DNA of 64,000 nt from the NCBI RefSeq assembly GCF_020873895.1, contig NZ_JAHWGT010000012.1:124001-188000 (forward strand), given 5' to 3'. Both the position numbers and the translations under genes were made by a program. The stretch comes from Streptomyces sp. DH12. GTDB taxonomy: Bacteria; Actinomycetota; Actinomycetes; Streptomycetales; Streptomycetaceae. The notes under the pieces are model-generated. The model was not told the DNA's origin. It was given only the letters and a program-made list of their open reading frames with translations, and ran no database searches. Shown piece by piece: positions 36,691-45,769 of the stretch. Numbering within the stretch: the stretch's first letter is position 1; each line of letters starts with the position of its first letter.

Positions 36691-38927
36691 CGGCGGGTGG
36701 CCTCCTGCGGGGTCGGGGCGGGGGTGCGGCGGTCCAGGGGCAGGACGGGCGGCAGGCTCTCCTCGCCCTCGCCGAGGAAGACGCGGCGCACGACGCGCTC
36801 GGCGGCGCGCCCGTCGTCGTACTGGCAGAACCGCAGCCGGAAGTCGTGGCGGAGCTTCGCGGCGGGCTCGCCGGCCCAGTCGTCGGGGTCGAGGAGGATC
36901 CGGGTGAGGTCGGCCTGGGAGCGGGCGACGGGGCCGGGCGGTTCGGCCGTCAGGTCGAAGCAGACGCCGCGGGTGGCGGTGTACACGTCCCAGTCGTCGG
37001 CGTGGACGACGATCGGCCGGTCGAGGTTGGCGTAGTCGAACATGATCGACGAGTAGTCGGTGACGAGGGCGTCGGCGGCGAGGAGGAGCCGTTCGACGGG
37101 TTCGTAGCGGGTGACGTCGAGGACCCGCGGGTGGCGGGGGACGACGCGCGGCCCGTCGGCGTGGAAGTAGTGGCCGCGGACGAGGAGGACCGTGTCGTCG
37201 CCGAGCCGGTCCGCGAGGAGGGCGAGGTCCAGGCGGGGGCGCCAGCGGTCCTCGTGGTCGCGGTGGGTGGGGGCGTAGAGCAGGGCGCGGGCGCCGGGGG
37301 CGATGCCGAGGGCGGCGCGGGCGGCGCGGACGTCGGCGGCGGTCGCCCGGTACAGCACGTCGTTGCGGGGGTAGCCGTAGGCGAGGGTGCGGTAGCCGGA
37401 GGGGTAGGCGCGCTGCCAGGTCTCGGTGGAGTGGGCGTTGGCGGAGAGGCTGTAGTCCCAGCGGTCGACGCGGGCGAGGAGCGCCTCGAAGTCCACGCCT
37501 CGGGCGACGGCGGGGTGGCCCACCTGGTCGACGCCCATCGTCTTGAGCGGGGTGCCGTGGTGGGTCTGGAGGTGGACGGCCCCGCGGCGCTTGACGACCC
37601 GGTCGGGGAAGTTGACGTTGTTGACCAGGTACTTGGCGCGGGCGAGGACGTCCCAGGCGCGGGCGGTGCCGTTGACGGCGTGGTCGGTGCCGGGCGGCAG
37701 CAGCGGGACGCGGTCGGGTTCGACGAGCCAGACCTGCCGGATGTCGGGGGCCAGCTCGGCGAGCTCGGCGGCGACGGCGGCGGGGTTGCAGTGGACGCCG
37801 CGGCCCCAGTAGGCGGAGAAGACGGCGAGGTCCTCGTCGACGGGGCGGCGCAGGGCCCGCCGGTAGCGGAGCCGGCCGCGCAGGTCGGCGGCCCGGCGCA
37901 GGTGGCGGGCGCCCGTGGCGCGCAGGGCGCGGTGGCCGTCGTCGGCGAGTGACAGCAGCCGGTGGCACAGGTGCGCGTGGTGGCCGAGGACGGCGTGGCG
38001 GACGCCGTCGGCGCCGGGCGGGCGGCGGTGGCCCTCGGGGCGGAGGCGGGCGGTCTGGTCGGCGGCGCGGCGGAAGTACGCGGCGGCGTCGGCGGCGGTG
38101 AGCCCGTCGCGGCGGGCGAGGACGGCGAGGTGGTCGTCGACCATGCGGTCGTAGAGCCGGGCCCGGACCGCGGCCGGGGCGGCTACGGCGGCGGCGAGCC
38201 GGTGCAGCCGCTCGTACGGGGCGAACACCGAGAACAGCCGGTCCGGGCCGGCGGCGCGCAGCTGCGCCGGCCGCTCCTCGCGGTGGACGACCGCGGGCGT
38301 GTCGCAGCAGGCGACGCGCCGGGCGAGGAGCAGCACGGCGTACGCCAGGTAGGGCTCTTCGGGCTCGTCGCCGTCGAGGAGTTCGGGGTGGGCGGTGAGC
38401 AGGCCGGCGCGGATCAGGCGGTTGCCGGTCAGCGGCGCCACGTCGAGCAGGTCGGGGCGCCGGGCGAGGGTGGTGGCGGGGGCGCCGTGGCCGCGGGTGA
38501 GGGCGGGGGCGTCGCCGCCGGGCAGGGCGTCGTCCCACCAGGTGGCCCGGTGGTGGTCGCAGAGCAGCACGTCGGGCGGCTCGGGCTGGCGGGCGAGCCG
38601 GTCGGCGAGCGCCTCGGCGGCGCCGGCGGGCAGCCGGTCGGAGGGGCGCAGGAAGTGCAGGTAGGCGCCGCTCGCCGCGCGGGCGGCGGCGGCGCGGGCG
38701 TGGACGGCGGGGGCGTGCGCGGCGACGGGGACGACGGTGACGCGCGGGTCGCGCAGGGCGTGGGCCTCGGCGAGCGCGCGGGCGGCGGGGTCGTCGCCGG
38801 TGCCGCCCTCGGGGGCGGCCACGACGACGTCGAGCCCGGGGTACGCCTGCCCGGTGACGCTGTCCAGGCAGGCGCGCAGGTGGGGCAGCGGGCCCCGGCC
38901 GGACACGATGACGCTGAGCTTGATCAT
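36687..38927 (-). CDS. bifunctional GT2-like / CDP-glycerol (ribitol)-phosphate polymerase (TagF-like)
   Basis: 746 residues, the same architecture as the protein at 32666-34933. The N-terminal GT2-like part (LSVIVSGRGPLPHLRACLDS) looks degenerate: the usual DxD context is replaced by YLHFLRPSDRL, so it may lack transferase activity. The C-terminal polymerase domain is intact: VFSAYWGRGVHCNPAA, LQTHHGTPLKTMG, LLYAPTHRDHEDR, TVLLVRGHYFH, ALVTDYSSIMFDYANLDRPI. Second gene from the end of a leftward operon, overlapping the next gene by 4 bp. The pair of similar proteins suggests one primer and one polymerase, or two alternating units; that is inference. Confidence 0.88.
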   Translation of the reverse strand: MIKLSVIVSGRGPLPHLRACLDSVTGQAYPGLDVVVAAPEGGTGDDPAARALAEAHALRDPRVTVVPVAAHAPAVHARAAAARAASGAYLHFLRPSDRLPAGAAEALADRLARQPEPPDVLLCDHHRATWWDDALPGGDAPALTRGHGAPATTLARRPDLLDVAPLTGNRLIRAGLLTAHPELLDGDEPEEPYLAYAVLLLARRVACCDTPAVVHREERPAQLRAAGPDRLFSVFAPYERLHRLAAAVAAPAAVRARLYDRMVDDHLAVLARRDGLTAADAAAYFRRAADQTARLRPEGHRRPPGADGVRHAVLGHHAHLCHRLLSLADDGHRALRATGARHLRRAADLRGRLRYRRALRRPVDEDLAVFSAYWGRGVHCNPAAVAAELAELAPDIRQVWLVEPDRVPLLPPGTDHAVNGTARAWDVLARAKYLVNNVNFPDRVVKRRGAVHLQTHHGTPLKTMGVDQVGHPAVARGVDFEALLARVDRWDYSLSANAHSTETWQRAYPSGYRTLAYGYPRNDVLYRATAADVRAARAALGIAPGARALLYAPTHRDHEDRWRPRLDLALLADRLGDDTVLLVRGHYFHADGPRVVPRHPRVLDVTRYEPVERLLLAADALVTDYSSIMFDYANLDRPIVVHADDWDVYTATRGVCFDLTAEPPGPVARSQADLTRILLDPDDWAGEPAAKLRHDFRLRFCQYDDGRAAERVVRRVFLGEGEESLPPVLPLDRRTPAPTPQEATRR

Positions 38928-39044
38928 GGGGACGGGCGGTCCTTGGTCGGGAGGCGGTGGGGGCGGTTCGGTCGGCGGGGCGGGGGCCGGTGCGGTGGGG
39001 GGCGCGAGGGCCGGTGGGGTGGGCGTGGTGTGGGGCGCGGGCGC

Positions 39045-40583
39045 TCAGACGGCGACGCGGTCGACGGGCCGGTCGACCGGGACGAACTGCCGGTTGAGGA
39101 TGTCCTGGACGGGCACGTGCTGCCCGGCGACGACCGTGCGCGCCGCGTGCGGGGTGAGCTGGGCGACGTACTGGTAGCCGAAGAGGGTGGGTCGCAGCCG
39201 GGTCAGGCCCCTGGACAGCAGGCCGAGGACCCGGGCGAGCGGCCCGCCGCCGAGGACGGACCAGAAAGGGGCGCCGGTCGCGGTGAGGGACAGTTCGTCG
39301 TACCCGGCGGAGCGCAGGGTGCGGCGGAGGCTGGCCCGGCTGAAGAACCGCAGGTGGGTGACGTCGAGGATGCCGCGCCTGTCGTAGTCGAACAGGCCGA
39401 GGGCGATCCGCAGCCGCGCGTACCAGTGGCCGATGTTCGGCACCGACAGCAGGACGAGGCCCTCGGGGCGCAGGACGTCCTGGAGCTGGGTGAGGAGCCG
39501 TTCGGGCCGGGAGAGGTGCTCGATGACGTCGCCCGCGACGACGTAGTCGTAGCCGTCGCCGACCTCCTCGGGCAGGCCCTGCTCCAGGTCGGCGAGGAGG
39601 AAGCGGGAGCAGCGGTCGCGCACGCCGTCGACCTCGACGGCGTCGATGCCGGTGACCTGGTGGCCGAGGGCTTCGAGGCGTTCGGCGAAGAGCCCGCCGG
39701 AGCAGCCGACGTCGAGGACGCGGCCGGGCGGCAGGTCCCGCAGGCGGTCGAGGAGGAGGGCGTGCGAGGAGCCGTCGCCCTCCTTGAAGGCGTAGCCGGC
39801 GGGCTGGGGGATCCACTCGCAGGTGCCGAAGCCCTTCTTCGCGAGCCGGTACGACAGGACGTCCTTGACGACGTCCTTGGCGTAGCGCAGCCCGTCGACG
39901 TAGCAGACCTCGTCGCCGTAGTGGGTGGGGATGGGGATCTCGTGGATGCGCAGGCCGGCGTCGGCGAACTGGACGATGATCTGCGTGTCGAAGTCGAAGC
40001 CGTCGCTGTTGTGGGCGAGGGGCAGCCGGTCGAGGGCGTCGACGCGGTAGGCGCGGTAGCCGGAGTGGAACTCGCTCAGGTCGGTGCCGAGCAGCCCGTT
40101 CTCGACGCGGGTCAGGACGCGGTTGCCGACCCACTTGTACAGCGGCATGCCGCCGCGCAGGGCGTCGCGCGGGTGCATCATGCGCGAGCCGAACACGGCG
40201 TCGGCCTCGCCGCTCTCCAGGGGGGCGACGAGCTGCGGGAGGAGTTCGGGGGCGTACTGGCCGTCGCCGTGGAGGAGGACGACGATGTCCAGGCCGCGGC
40301 GGGCGGCGAGGGCGTACCCGGCCTTCTGGTTTCCGCCGTAGCCGAGGTTCTTGGTGTGCCGCATGACGACGGTGGGCGGGTGGCCGGGCCGCTGGGACCA
40401 GCGGCGGCCGGCGGCGAAGGTGGCGTCCTGGCTGGCGTCGTCGAGGACGAGGATCTCGGCGATCCTCGGGCGGAACTCCTCCGGGATCCGGTCGAGGGTC
40501 CTCTCCAGGGTGGACTCCGCGTTGTACGCCACCACCAGGATGCCGATGCGGGGCGTGCGGCTGGGGCTCTGGCCTTCCGTCAC
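39045..40583 (-). CDS. GT2 glycosyltransferase fused to class I SAM methyltransferase
   Basis: 512 residues. Residues about 10-235: a DPM/GtrB-like GT2 domain (IGILVVAYNAESTLERTLDR, ILVLDDASQDATF, VVLLHGDGQYAPELLPQL, FHSGYRAYRVDAL). Residues about 285-430: a methyltransferase with SAM motif VLDVGCSGGLFAERLEALGH, then DYVVAGDVIEHLSRPERLL. A short tail follows. The GTG at 40583 overlaps the upstream stop (GTGA), so it is coupled to the membrane glycosyltransferase gene. The transferase probably makes a lipid-linked sugar for that polytopic partner, and the methyltransferase may cap or modify the sugar. Confidence 0.87.
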   Translation of the reverse strand: MTEGQSPSRTPRIGILVVAYNAESTLERTLDRIPEEFRPRIAEILVLDDASQDATFAAGRRWSQRPGHPPTVVMRHTKNLGYGGNQKAGYALAARRGLDIVVLLHGDGQYAPELLPQLVAPLESGEADAVFGSRMMHPRDALRGGMPLYKWVGNRVLTRVENGLLGTDLSEFHSGYRAYRVDALDRLPLAHNSDGFDFDTQIIVQFADAGLRIHEIPIPTHYGDEVCYVDGLRYAKDVVKDVLSYRLAKKGFGTCEWIPQPAGYAFKEGDGSSHALLLDRLRDLPPGRVLDVGCSGGLFAERLEALGHQVTGIDAVEVDGVRDRCSRFLLADLEQGLPEEVGDGYDYVVAGDVIEHLSRPERLLTQLQDVLRPEGLVLLSVPNIGHWYARLRIALGLFDYDRRGILDVTHLRFFSRASLRRTLRSAGYDELSLTATGAPFWSVLGGGPLARVLGLLSRGLTRLRPTLFGYQYVAQLTPHAARTVVAGQHVPVQDILNRQFVPVDRPVDRVAV

Positions 40584-41878
40584 GGGTGCTTCTCCACTCT
40601 TGCGGGGCGGGCGGTCTGGTCGGGGGCGGCGGCCGGGTGGTGCGGCCCCGGCGGCGCGGCGGCCGCGGGATGGTCGGCGGGGCCGGGCCGCGGTTCGGTG
40701 CGCGGGCGGGCGATGTCGAGGGGCCCGGCGGTGAGGATCCGGTGGACGCCGAGGGCGACGGAGAGGCCGAGCAGGACCCAGCCGAGCGCGCCGAAGGCCA
40801 TCTCGGTCTGCGTCCAGTGGACGGGGCGCTGCAGGGAGTAGACGGAGGTGGTGACGCCGCCGACGACGAGGCCGTAGGCGAGGCCGGGCCACAGGCCGAT
40901 GACGAACAGCGCGGCGGCGGGCCAGGCGAGGTACTGCACCCCGGAGGCCGTGCTGAGCAGCAGCAGCGTGCCGAGGGTCGTGGCGACGGCGACGGGCGTG
41001 TCGGCGGGGCGGCGCCAGGCGAGCCAGGCGCCGAGGGTGACGATCGCGGCGACGACGAGGTAGTGGCCGGGGCCGCGGACGAGGGCGATGTACGGCTCGG
41101 GGACCTCCGCCCAGCGGGCGAACTGCACGACGCCCCAGAAGCTGAAGTTGCCGCCCGCGTACTCGAGGACGTTGGCCTTCAGCCCGGCCGGCACGGTCGC
41201 GATGACGGGCCCCCACACGGCGAGGAACAGCGCCGCGAAGCCGGCCGTGAAGCGGACGAAGGCGGGGCGGCCGACCCGCCAGGCGGCGACGAACAGCAGC
41301 GGGACGACCACGACGGGCACGAACTTGACGCTGATGCACAGGGCCGCCGCGACCCCGGCCGTGGCGAACCGGGCCCGGTCGGCGAGCAGCCAGGCGGCGG
41401 CGAGGGCGAACATGACGGCGACGGAGTCGGTGTTCCCGTGGTAACCGGACGTGCCGAAGAGGACCGGGCACAGGGCAGCGCCGAGGGCGCACGCCGTGGC
41501 CGTCCGCAGGGTTCTCCTGCGCCGTACGACCTCGAACACGAGGAGGACGGTGAGAAAGTCCGCGAGACACGCCGGGAAACGGATCATCGGGGCGAACGGA
41601 ACGCCGATCCCCATGAGTTTCTCCATGGCGAGGAGCATCCAGCTCGCCAGCGGCGGATGGTTGTAGACCGGCAGGTGCGGGAGGGGCTCGGCGTAGATGC
41701 GCACGGGTCCCGCCAGGGCGATGGCACGCGCGAATCCATAGAAGAACCGCACGTCAGCGGGGCCTTGGGTGGCTGCGGCGAGCGCCATCTTGGAGAGGAA
41801 CGCGAGCGCCGCGACCCCCAGGACGACGATCCGGGCTTTCCTCGCGTCCCAGGACAGAGACGACATTCGTCCGTACAT
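40580..41878 (-). CDS. polytopic membrane glycosyltransferase (GT-C type)
   Basis: 432 residues, about 10 helices. The first loop holds PADVRFFYGFARAIALAGPV and PVYNHPPLASWML, with the acidic residue and aromatic pattern of GT-C enzymes that use polyprenyl-phosphate sugars outside the membrane. The last 50 residues are Pro/Ala/His-rich and cytosolic. The ATG at 41878 is chosen; the longer ORF from 42031 adds 51 residues over the divergent promoter. First gene of a leftward operon of four (this, GT2-methyltransferase, GT2-TagF, GT2), with 4-bp overlaps at two junctions. Confidence 0.82.
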   Translation of the reverse strand: MYGRMSSLSWDARKARIVVLGVAALAFLSKMALAAATQGPADVRFFYGFARAIALAGPVRIYAEPLPHLPVYNHPPLASWMLLAMEKLMGIGVPFAPMIRFPACLADFLTVLLVFEVVRRRRTLRTATACALGAALCPVLFGTSGYHGNTDSVAVMFALAAAWLLADRARFATAGVAAALCISVKFVPVVVVPLLFVAAWRVGRPAFVRFTAGFAALFLAVWGPVIATVPAGLKANVLEYAGGNFSFWGVVQFARWAEVPEPYIALVRGPGHYLVVAAIVTLGAWLAWRRPADTPVAVATTLGTLLLLSTASGVQYLAWPAAALFVIGLWPGLAYGLVVGGVTTSVYSLQRPVHWTQTEMAFGALGWVLLGLSVALGVHRILTAGPLDIARPRTEPRPGPADHPAAAAPPGPHHPAAAPDQTARPARVEKHP

Positions 41879-42113
41879 GGTTGACGAACGTAGCAACGCA
41901 CCGGGGACGAGCGAAGCACCGATTAACACACTTAATCCGCGGCGAAGTTCCCGGGCGCCTGTCATGGCCTCGCGGGTGAATTGCCGAATCACACGTATGG
42001 CCCATGATCCGACGTAATTCGTGGCGTTCAACTGTCGTTCACAGCCTGCCCCTTGTCCGCGCGCTTTCGCGTGTCGGTCCCGGTCACCTTCCAGATCAGG
42101 TCAGGTTGAGTCA
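41879..42113. promoter_or_regulatory. divergent promoter region of the two wall-polymer operons, with possible PHO box
   Basis: 235 bp, lower in GC than surroundings, between the glycosyltransferase operon and rfbA. GTTCAACTGTC (42026-42036) and GTTCACAGCCT (42037-42047) are two adjacent 11-nt direct units starting GTTCA, the spacing of PhoP boxes in Streptomyces. AT-rich GATTAACACACTTAAT at about 41920-41936 is a candidate leftward promoter element. Confidence 0.5.
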
Positions 42114-43184
42114 GTGAAAGCACTCGTACTCTCGGGCGGCGCCGGTACCCGGCTCCGCCCGATCACCCACACGTCGGCCAAACAGCTCGTGCCGGTCGCC
42201 AACAAGCCCGTCCTCTTCTACGGCCTGGAGTCGATCGCCGCGGCGGGGGTCCGGGAGGTCGGCATCATCGTCGGCGACACCACCGAGCGGGAGATCCGCG
42301 CGGCGGTCGGCGACGGGTCGCGGTTCGGCCTCGACGTCACGTACATCCCGCAGCACGCCCCGCTCGGCCTCGCGCACGCCGTGCTCATCGCCCGCGACTT
42401 CCTCGGCGAGGACGACTTCGTGATGTACCTCGGCGACAACTTCGTCGTCGGCGGCATCACCGACCTGGTGGAGGAGTTCCGGGCGCGCCGGCCGGACGCG
42501 CAGATCCTGCTGACGAAGGTCGCCGACCCGCGGGCGTTCGGCGTGGCCGAGCTGGACGCGGACGGCCGGGTGGCGCGGCTGGAGGAGAAGCCCGTCGACC
42601 CGCGCAGCGACCTCGCCCTGGTCGGCGTGTACCTGTTCTCCCCGGCGGTGCACGAGGCGGTGCGGGCCATCAAGCCCTCGGCCCGCGGCGAGCTGGAGAT
42701 CACCGACGCGCTCCAGTGGCTGATCGACGAGCGCCGGACCGTGAAGTCGACCATCGTCTCCGGCTACTGGAAGGACACCGGGAACGTGGCGGACATGCTG
42801 GAGGTGAACCGGTCGGTGCTGGAGCTGCTGACCCCGCTCAACGAGGGCTCGGTCGACACGGCCACCGAGATCATCGGCCGGGTGCAGATCGGCCCCGGCG
42901 CCACCGTGCGCGGCTCGCGGATCGTCGGCCCCGTCGTCATCGGGGCGGGCACGGTGGTGGAGAACTCCTACATCGGCCCGTCCACGTCCATCGCGGAGGA
43001 CTGCCGGGTGACCGACAGCGAGATCGAGTACTCCATCGTGCTCAGCGGCTCCTCGCTGCTCGGCGTGGGGCGCGTCGAGGCGTCCCTGATCGGCCGTAAC
43101 GTCGAGATCACCCCGGCCCCGCCCATCCCGGCCGCCCACCGCCTGGTGCTCGGCGATCACAGCAAGGTGCAGATCTCAGCATGA
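42114..43184 (+). CDS. rfbA: glucose-1-phosphate thymidylyltransferase (long form)
   Basis: RmlA: joins dTTP and glucose-1-phosphate to dTDP-glucose, first step of dTDP-L-rhamnose synthesis. 356 residues, the long type with an extra C-terminal left-handed beta-helix (IGRVQIGPGATVRGSRIVGP and following hexapeptides). Nucleotidyl motif LVLSGGAGTRLRPITHT, substrate residues in YIPQHAPLGLAHAV and DFVMYLGDNFVVGG. GTG at 42114 after AGG. The stop overlaps the rfbB ATG (ATGA). Confidence 0.95.
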   Translation: MKALVLSGGAGTRLRPITHTSAKQLVPVANKPVLFYGLESIAAAGVREVGIIVGDTTEREIRAAVGDGSRFGLDVTYIPQHAPLGLAHAVLIARDFLGEDDFVMYLGDNFVVGGITDLVEEFRARRPDAQILLTKVADPRAFGVAELDADGRVARLEEKPVDPRSDLALVGVYLFSPAVHEAVRAIKPSARGELEITDALQWLIDERRTVKSTIVSGYWKDTGNVADMLEVNRSVLELLTPLNEGSVDTATEIIGRVQIGPGATVRGSRIVGPVVIGAGTVVENSYIGPSTSIAEDCRVTDSEIEYSIVLSGSSLLGVGRVEASLIGRNVEITPAPPIPAAHRLVLGDHSKVQISA

Positions 43185-44167
43185 ACACCGTGACGCGCAT
43201 CCTGGTCACCGGCGGCGCCGGCTTCATCGGCTCCCACTACGTGCGCACCCTCCTGGCCGACCCGGCCGCCCCGGTCGAGGTCACCGTCCTCGACGCCCTG
43301 ACCTACGCCGGGAACCCGGCCAACCTCGACCCGGTCCGCGCCGACCGCCGCTTCGCCTTCGTGCACGGCGACGTCTGCGACGCGGAGCTGGTCGGCAAGG
43401 TGCTCTCCGAACACGACGAGGTCGTCCACTTCGCCGCCGAGTCGCACGTGGACCGGTCCATCGCCGGCGCCGCCCCGTTCGTCCGGACCAACGTGCTCGG
43501 CACGCAGACGCTCCTCGACGCGGCGCTGCGCGGCGGCGTCCGCACGTTCGTGCAGGTCTCCACCGACGAGGTGTACGGGTCTATCGACACGGGCGCCTGG
43601 ACCGAGGACGCCCCGCTGCTGCCGAACTCGCCGTACGCGGCGTCGAAGGCCTCCGCCGACCTGCTGGCGCTGGCGTACCACCGCACGCACGGCCTGGACG
43701 TGCGGGTGACGCGCTGCTCCAACAACTACGGTCCGAACCAGCACCCCGAGAAGGCCGTCCCGCTCTTCGTCACCCGGCTCCTCACCGGCGGCCGGGTGCC
43801 GCTCTACGGGGACGGCTCCCACGTGCGGGACTGGCTCCACGTCGGCGACCACGTCGCCGGGGTGGAGCTGGTCCGGCGGGGCGGCCGGCCCGGCGAGGTG
43901 TACCACATCGGCGGCGGCACGGAGCTGACCAACCGCCAGCTGGTCGACTTCCTGCTGGCGGCCTGCGGCGCCGACTGGTCGCGCGTCGACCACGTCGCCG
44001 ACCGCAAGGGCCACGACCGGCGGTACGCGCTGGACGACACCAAGACCCGCGCCGAGCTGGGGTACCGGCCCCGCACGGACCTGGCGACGGGCCTGGCGGC
44101 GACGGTCGCCTGGTACCGCGAGAACCGCTCGTGGTGGGAGCCGCCGACGGGGCGGGCCGCGCGATGA
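43181..44167 (+). CDS. rfbB: dTDP-glucose 4,6-dehydratase
   Basis: RmlB: NAD-dependent short-chain dehydrogenase of 328 residues making dTDP-4-keto-6-deoxyglucose. NAD loop VTGGAGFIGSHYVR, catalytic VSTDEVYGSI, and Tyr-x3-Lys in SPYAASKASADLL, plus RCSNNYGPNQHPEK. It overlaps rfbA before and rfbD after by 4 bp each, so all three are translationally coupled. Confidence 0.96.
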   Translation: MNTVTRILVTGGAGFIGSHYVRTLLADPAAPVEVTVLDALTYAGNPANLDPVRADRRFAFVHGDVCDAELVGKVLSEHDEVVHFAAESHVDRSIAGAAPFVRTNVLGTQTLLDAALRGGVRTFVQVSTDEVYGSIDTGAWTEDAPLLPNSPYAASKASADLLALAYHRTHGLDVRVTRCSNNYGPNQHPEKAVPLFVTRLLTGGRVPLYGDGSHVRDWLHVGDHVAGVELVRRGGRPGEVYHIGGGTELTNRQLVDFLLAACGADWSRVDHVADRKGHDRRYALDDTKTRAELGYRPRTDLATGLAATVAWYRENRSWWEPPTGRAAR

Positions 44168-45063
44168 GGCGGGTGCGGAGGCGGTGGCTGGTCACCGGCG
44201 CGGGCGGGCTGCTCGGCCGGGACGTCGTCGCCCGGCTCGGCGCCCGCGCCGTCGGCCTGGACCGGCGCGCGCTGGACGTCACCGACCCGGTGGCGGTGCG
44301 GGCGGCGCTCACGGCGCACCGGCCGGCGGTGGTGGTCAACTGCGCGGCGTGGACGGCCGTCGACGAGGCGGAGGCGCGGGAGCGGGAGGCGCTGCTGGTC
44401 AACGGCACGGCGGCCCGGTACCTCGCGGAGACCTGCGCCGAGCTGGGGTGCGTCCTGCTGCACGTGTCGACCGACTACGTCTTCGGCGGCGACGCGTGCG
44501 TCCCGTACGCCGAGGGCGCCCTGCCCGGCCCGCGCACCGCGTACGGGCGGACGAAGCTGGTCGGCGAGCGGGCCGTGCTGGAACTGCTGCCGGAGCGCGG
44601 GTACGTGGTGCGCACGGCGTGGCTGTACGGGGCGCAGGGCGGCAACTTCGTCCGCACGATGATCGGCGCGGAGGCGGCGCGGGAGACCGTCGACGTGGTC
44701 GACGACCAGCGCGGCCAGCCGACGTGGACCGTCGACCTGGCCGACCGGCTGCGGGCGCTGGGCCGGGCCGCGCTGGCCGGCCGGGCGCCCGCGGGCGTCT
44801 ACCACGGCACGAACGGCGGCGACGGCACGTGGTGCGAGCTGGCGCGCGAGACGTACCGGCTGCTGGGCAGCGACCCGGAGCGGGTCCGGGCGACGTCCAG
44901 CGCGGCCTTCCCCCGCCCGGCGGCGCGCCCCGCGTACAGCGTGCTGGGGCACGACCGGTGGCACGCGGCGGGGCTGGAGCCGCCGCGTGCCTGGCGGGAG
45001 GCGCTGGCGGAGGCGTTCCCCGCGCTGGTCGCCGCCGGTCGGGTCAGTGCCGGGCGAAGGTGA
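44164..45063 (+). CDS. rfbD: dTDP-4-dehydrorhamnose reductase
   Basis: RmlD: last step, NAD(P)H reduction to dTDP-L-rhamnose. 299 residues. Cofactor loop WLVTGAGGLLGRDVVARL, VNCAAWTAVDEAE, STDYVFGGD, and the catalytic Tyr-x3-Lys in TAYGRTKLVGE. ATG overlaps the rfbB stop (ATGA). Its 3' end overlaps the 3' end of convergent rfbC by 20 bp. Confidence 0.95.
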   Translation: MRRVRRRWLVTGAGGLLGRDVVARLGARAVGLDRRALDVTDPVAVRAALTAHRPAVVVNCAAWTAVDEAEAREREALLVNGTAARYLAETCAELGCVLLHVSTDYVFGGDACVPYAEGALPGPRTAYGRTKLVGERAVLELLPERGYVVRTAWLYGAQGGNFVRTMIGAEAARETVDVVDDQRGQPTWTVDLADRLRALGRAALAGRAPAGVYHGTNGGDGTWCELARETYRLLGSDPERVRATSSAAFPRPAARPAYSVLGHDRWHAAGLEPPRAWREALAEAFPALVAAGRVSAGRR

Positions 45064-45655
45064 CGCCGCGCAGCGCCTGGTACCAGTGCCGGCAGTCCTC
45101 GTAGGACGGCAGCAGGCCCCCGCGCTCCGCCTCGGCGAGCGTGGGGGCCGCGGCGTCCCGGGGGGAGAGGAGGGGCGTGAGCCCGGCGGGCCAGTCGATG
45201 CCGAGCGCCGGGTCGAGGGGGTGGACGGCGTGCTCGCGGGCGGGGGCGTAGCCGCGTGAGCAGAGGTAGACGACGGTGGCGTCGTCGGTGAGGGCCATGA
45301 AGGCGTGCCCGAGCCCCTCGGCCAGGTACAGCGCGCGCCGCCGGCGGTCGTCGAGCCGGACGGCCTCCCAGGCCCGGTAGGTGGGCGAGCCGGTGCGCAG
45401 GTCGACGACGACGTCGAGCACGGCGCCGCGCACGCACGTGACGTACTTGGCCTGCCCGGGCGGCACGTCGGCGTAGTGGACGCCGCGCAGGGTGCCGCGG
45501 CTGGACACGGAGCAGTTCGCCTGGGCGAGGCCGAGCCCGTACCCGGCGGCCTCGGCCAGGTCGGGTGCCCGGAACCACTCGTGGAAGGTTCCCCGGTCGT
45601 CCTCGTAGACCTGCGGTTCCCTCACCCACGCGCCTTCGATGCTGAGCTCTCGCAC
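45044..45655 (-). CDS. rfbC: dTDP-4-dehydrorhamnose 3,5-epimerase
   Basis: RmlC: cupin epimerase, 203 residues, third step of the pathway. Motifs: DRGTFHEWFRAPDLAEA, SSRGTLRGVHYADVPPGQAK with the catalytic His, and ALYLAEGLGHAFMALTDDA. GTG at 45655 is the family start. It is convergent with rfbA-B-D, not in their operon, so the four-gene pathway is encoded on both strands with 20 bp of shared 3' sequence. Confidence 0.94.
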   Translation of the reverse strand: MRELSIEGAWVREPQVYEDDRGTFHEWFRAPDLAEAAGYGLGLAQANCSVSSRGTLRGVHYADVPPGQAKYVTCVRGAVLDVVVDLRTGSPTYRAWEAVRLDDRRRRALYLAEGLGHAFMALTDDATVVYLCSRGYAPAREHAVHPLDPALGIDWPAGLTPLLSPRDAAAPTLAEAERGGLLPSYEDCRHWYQALRGVTFARH

Positions 45656-45769
45656 TGGTGGCCCACCGTCCTTTCGTGTCGGCAGACCCAACCGATCGGG
45701 CGGCGTCACGTCACCGCAGGCGCCTCCGTCCGGGTGAACCGCCGGCACCCCGACGCCGGCGGGTGGCGT

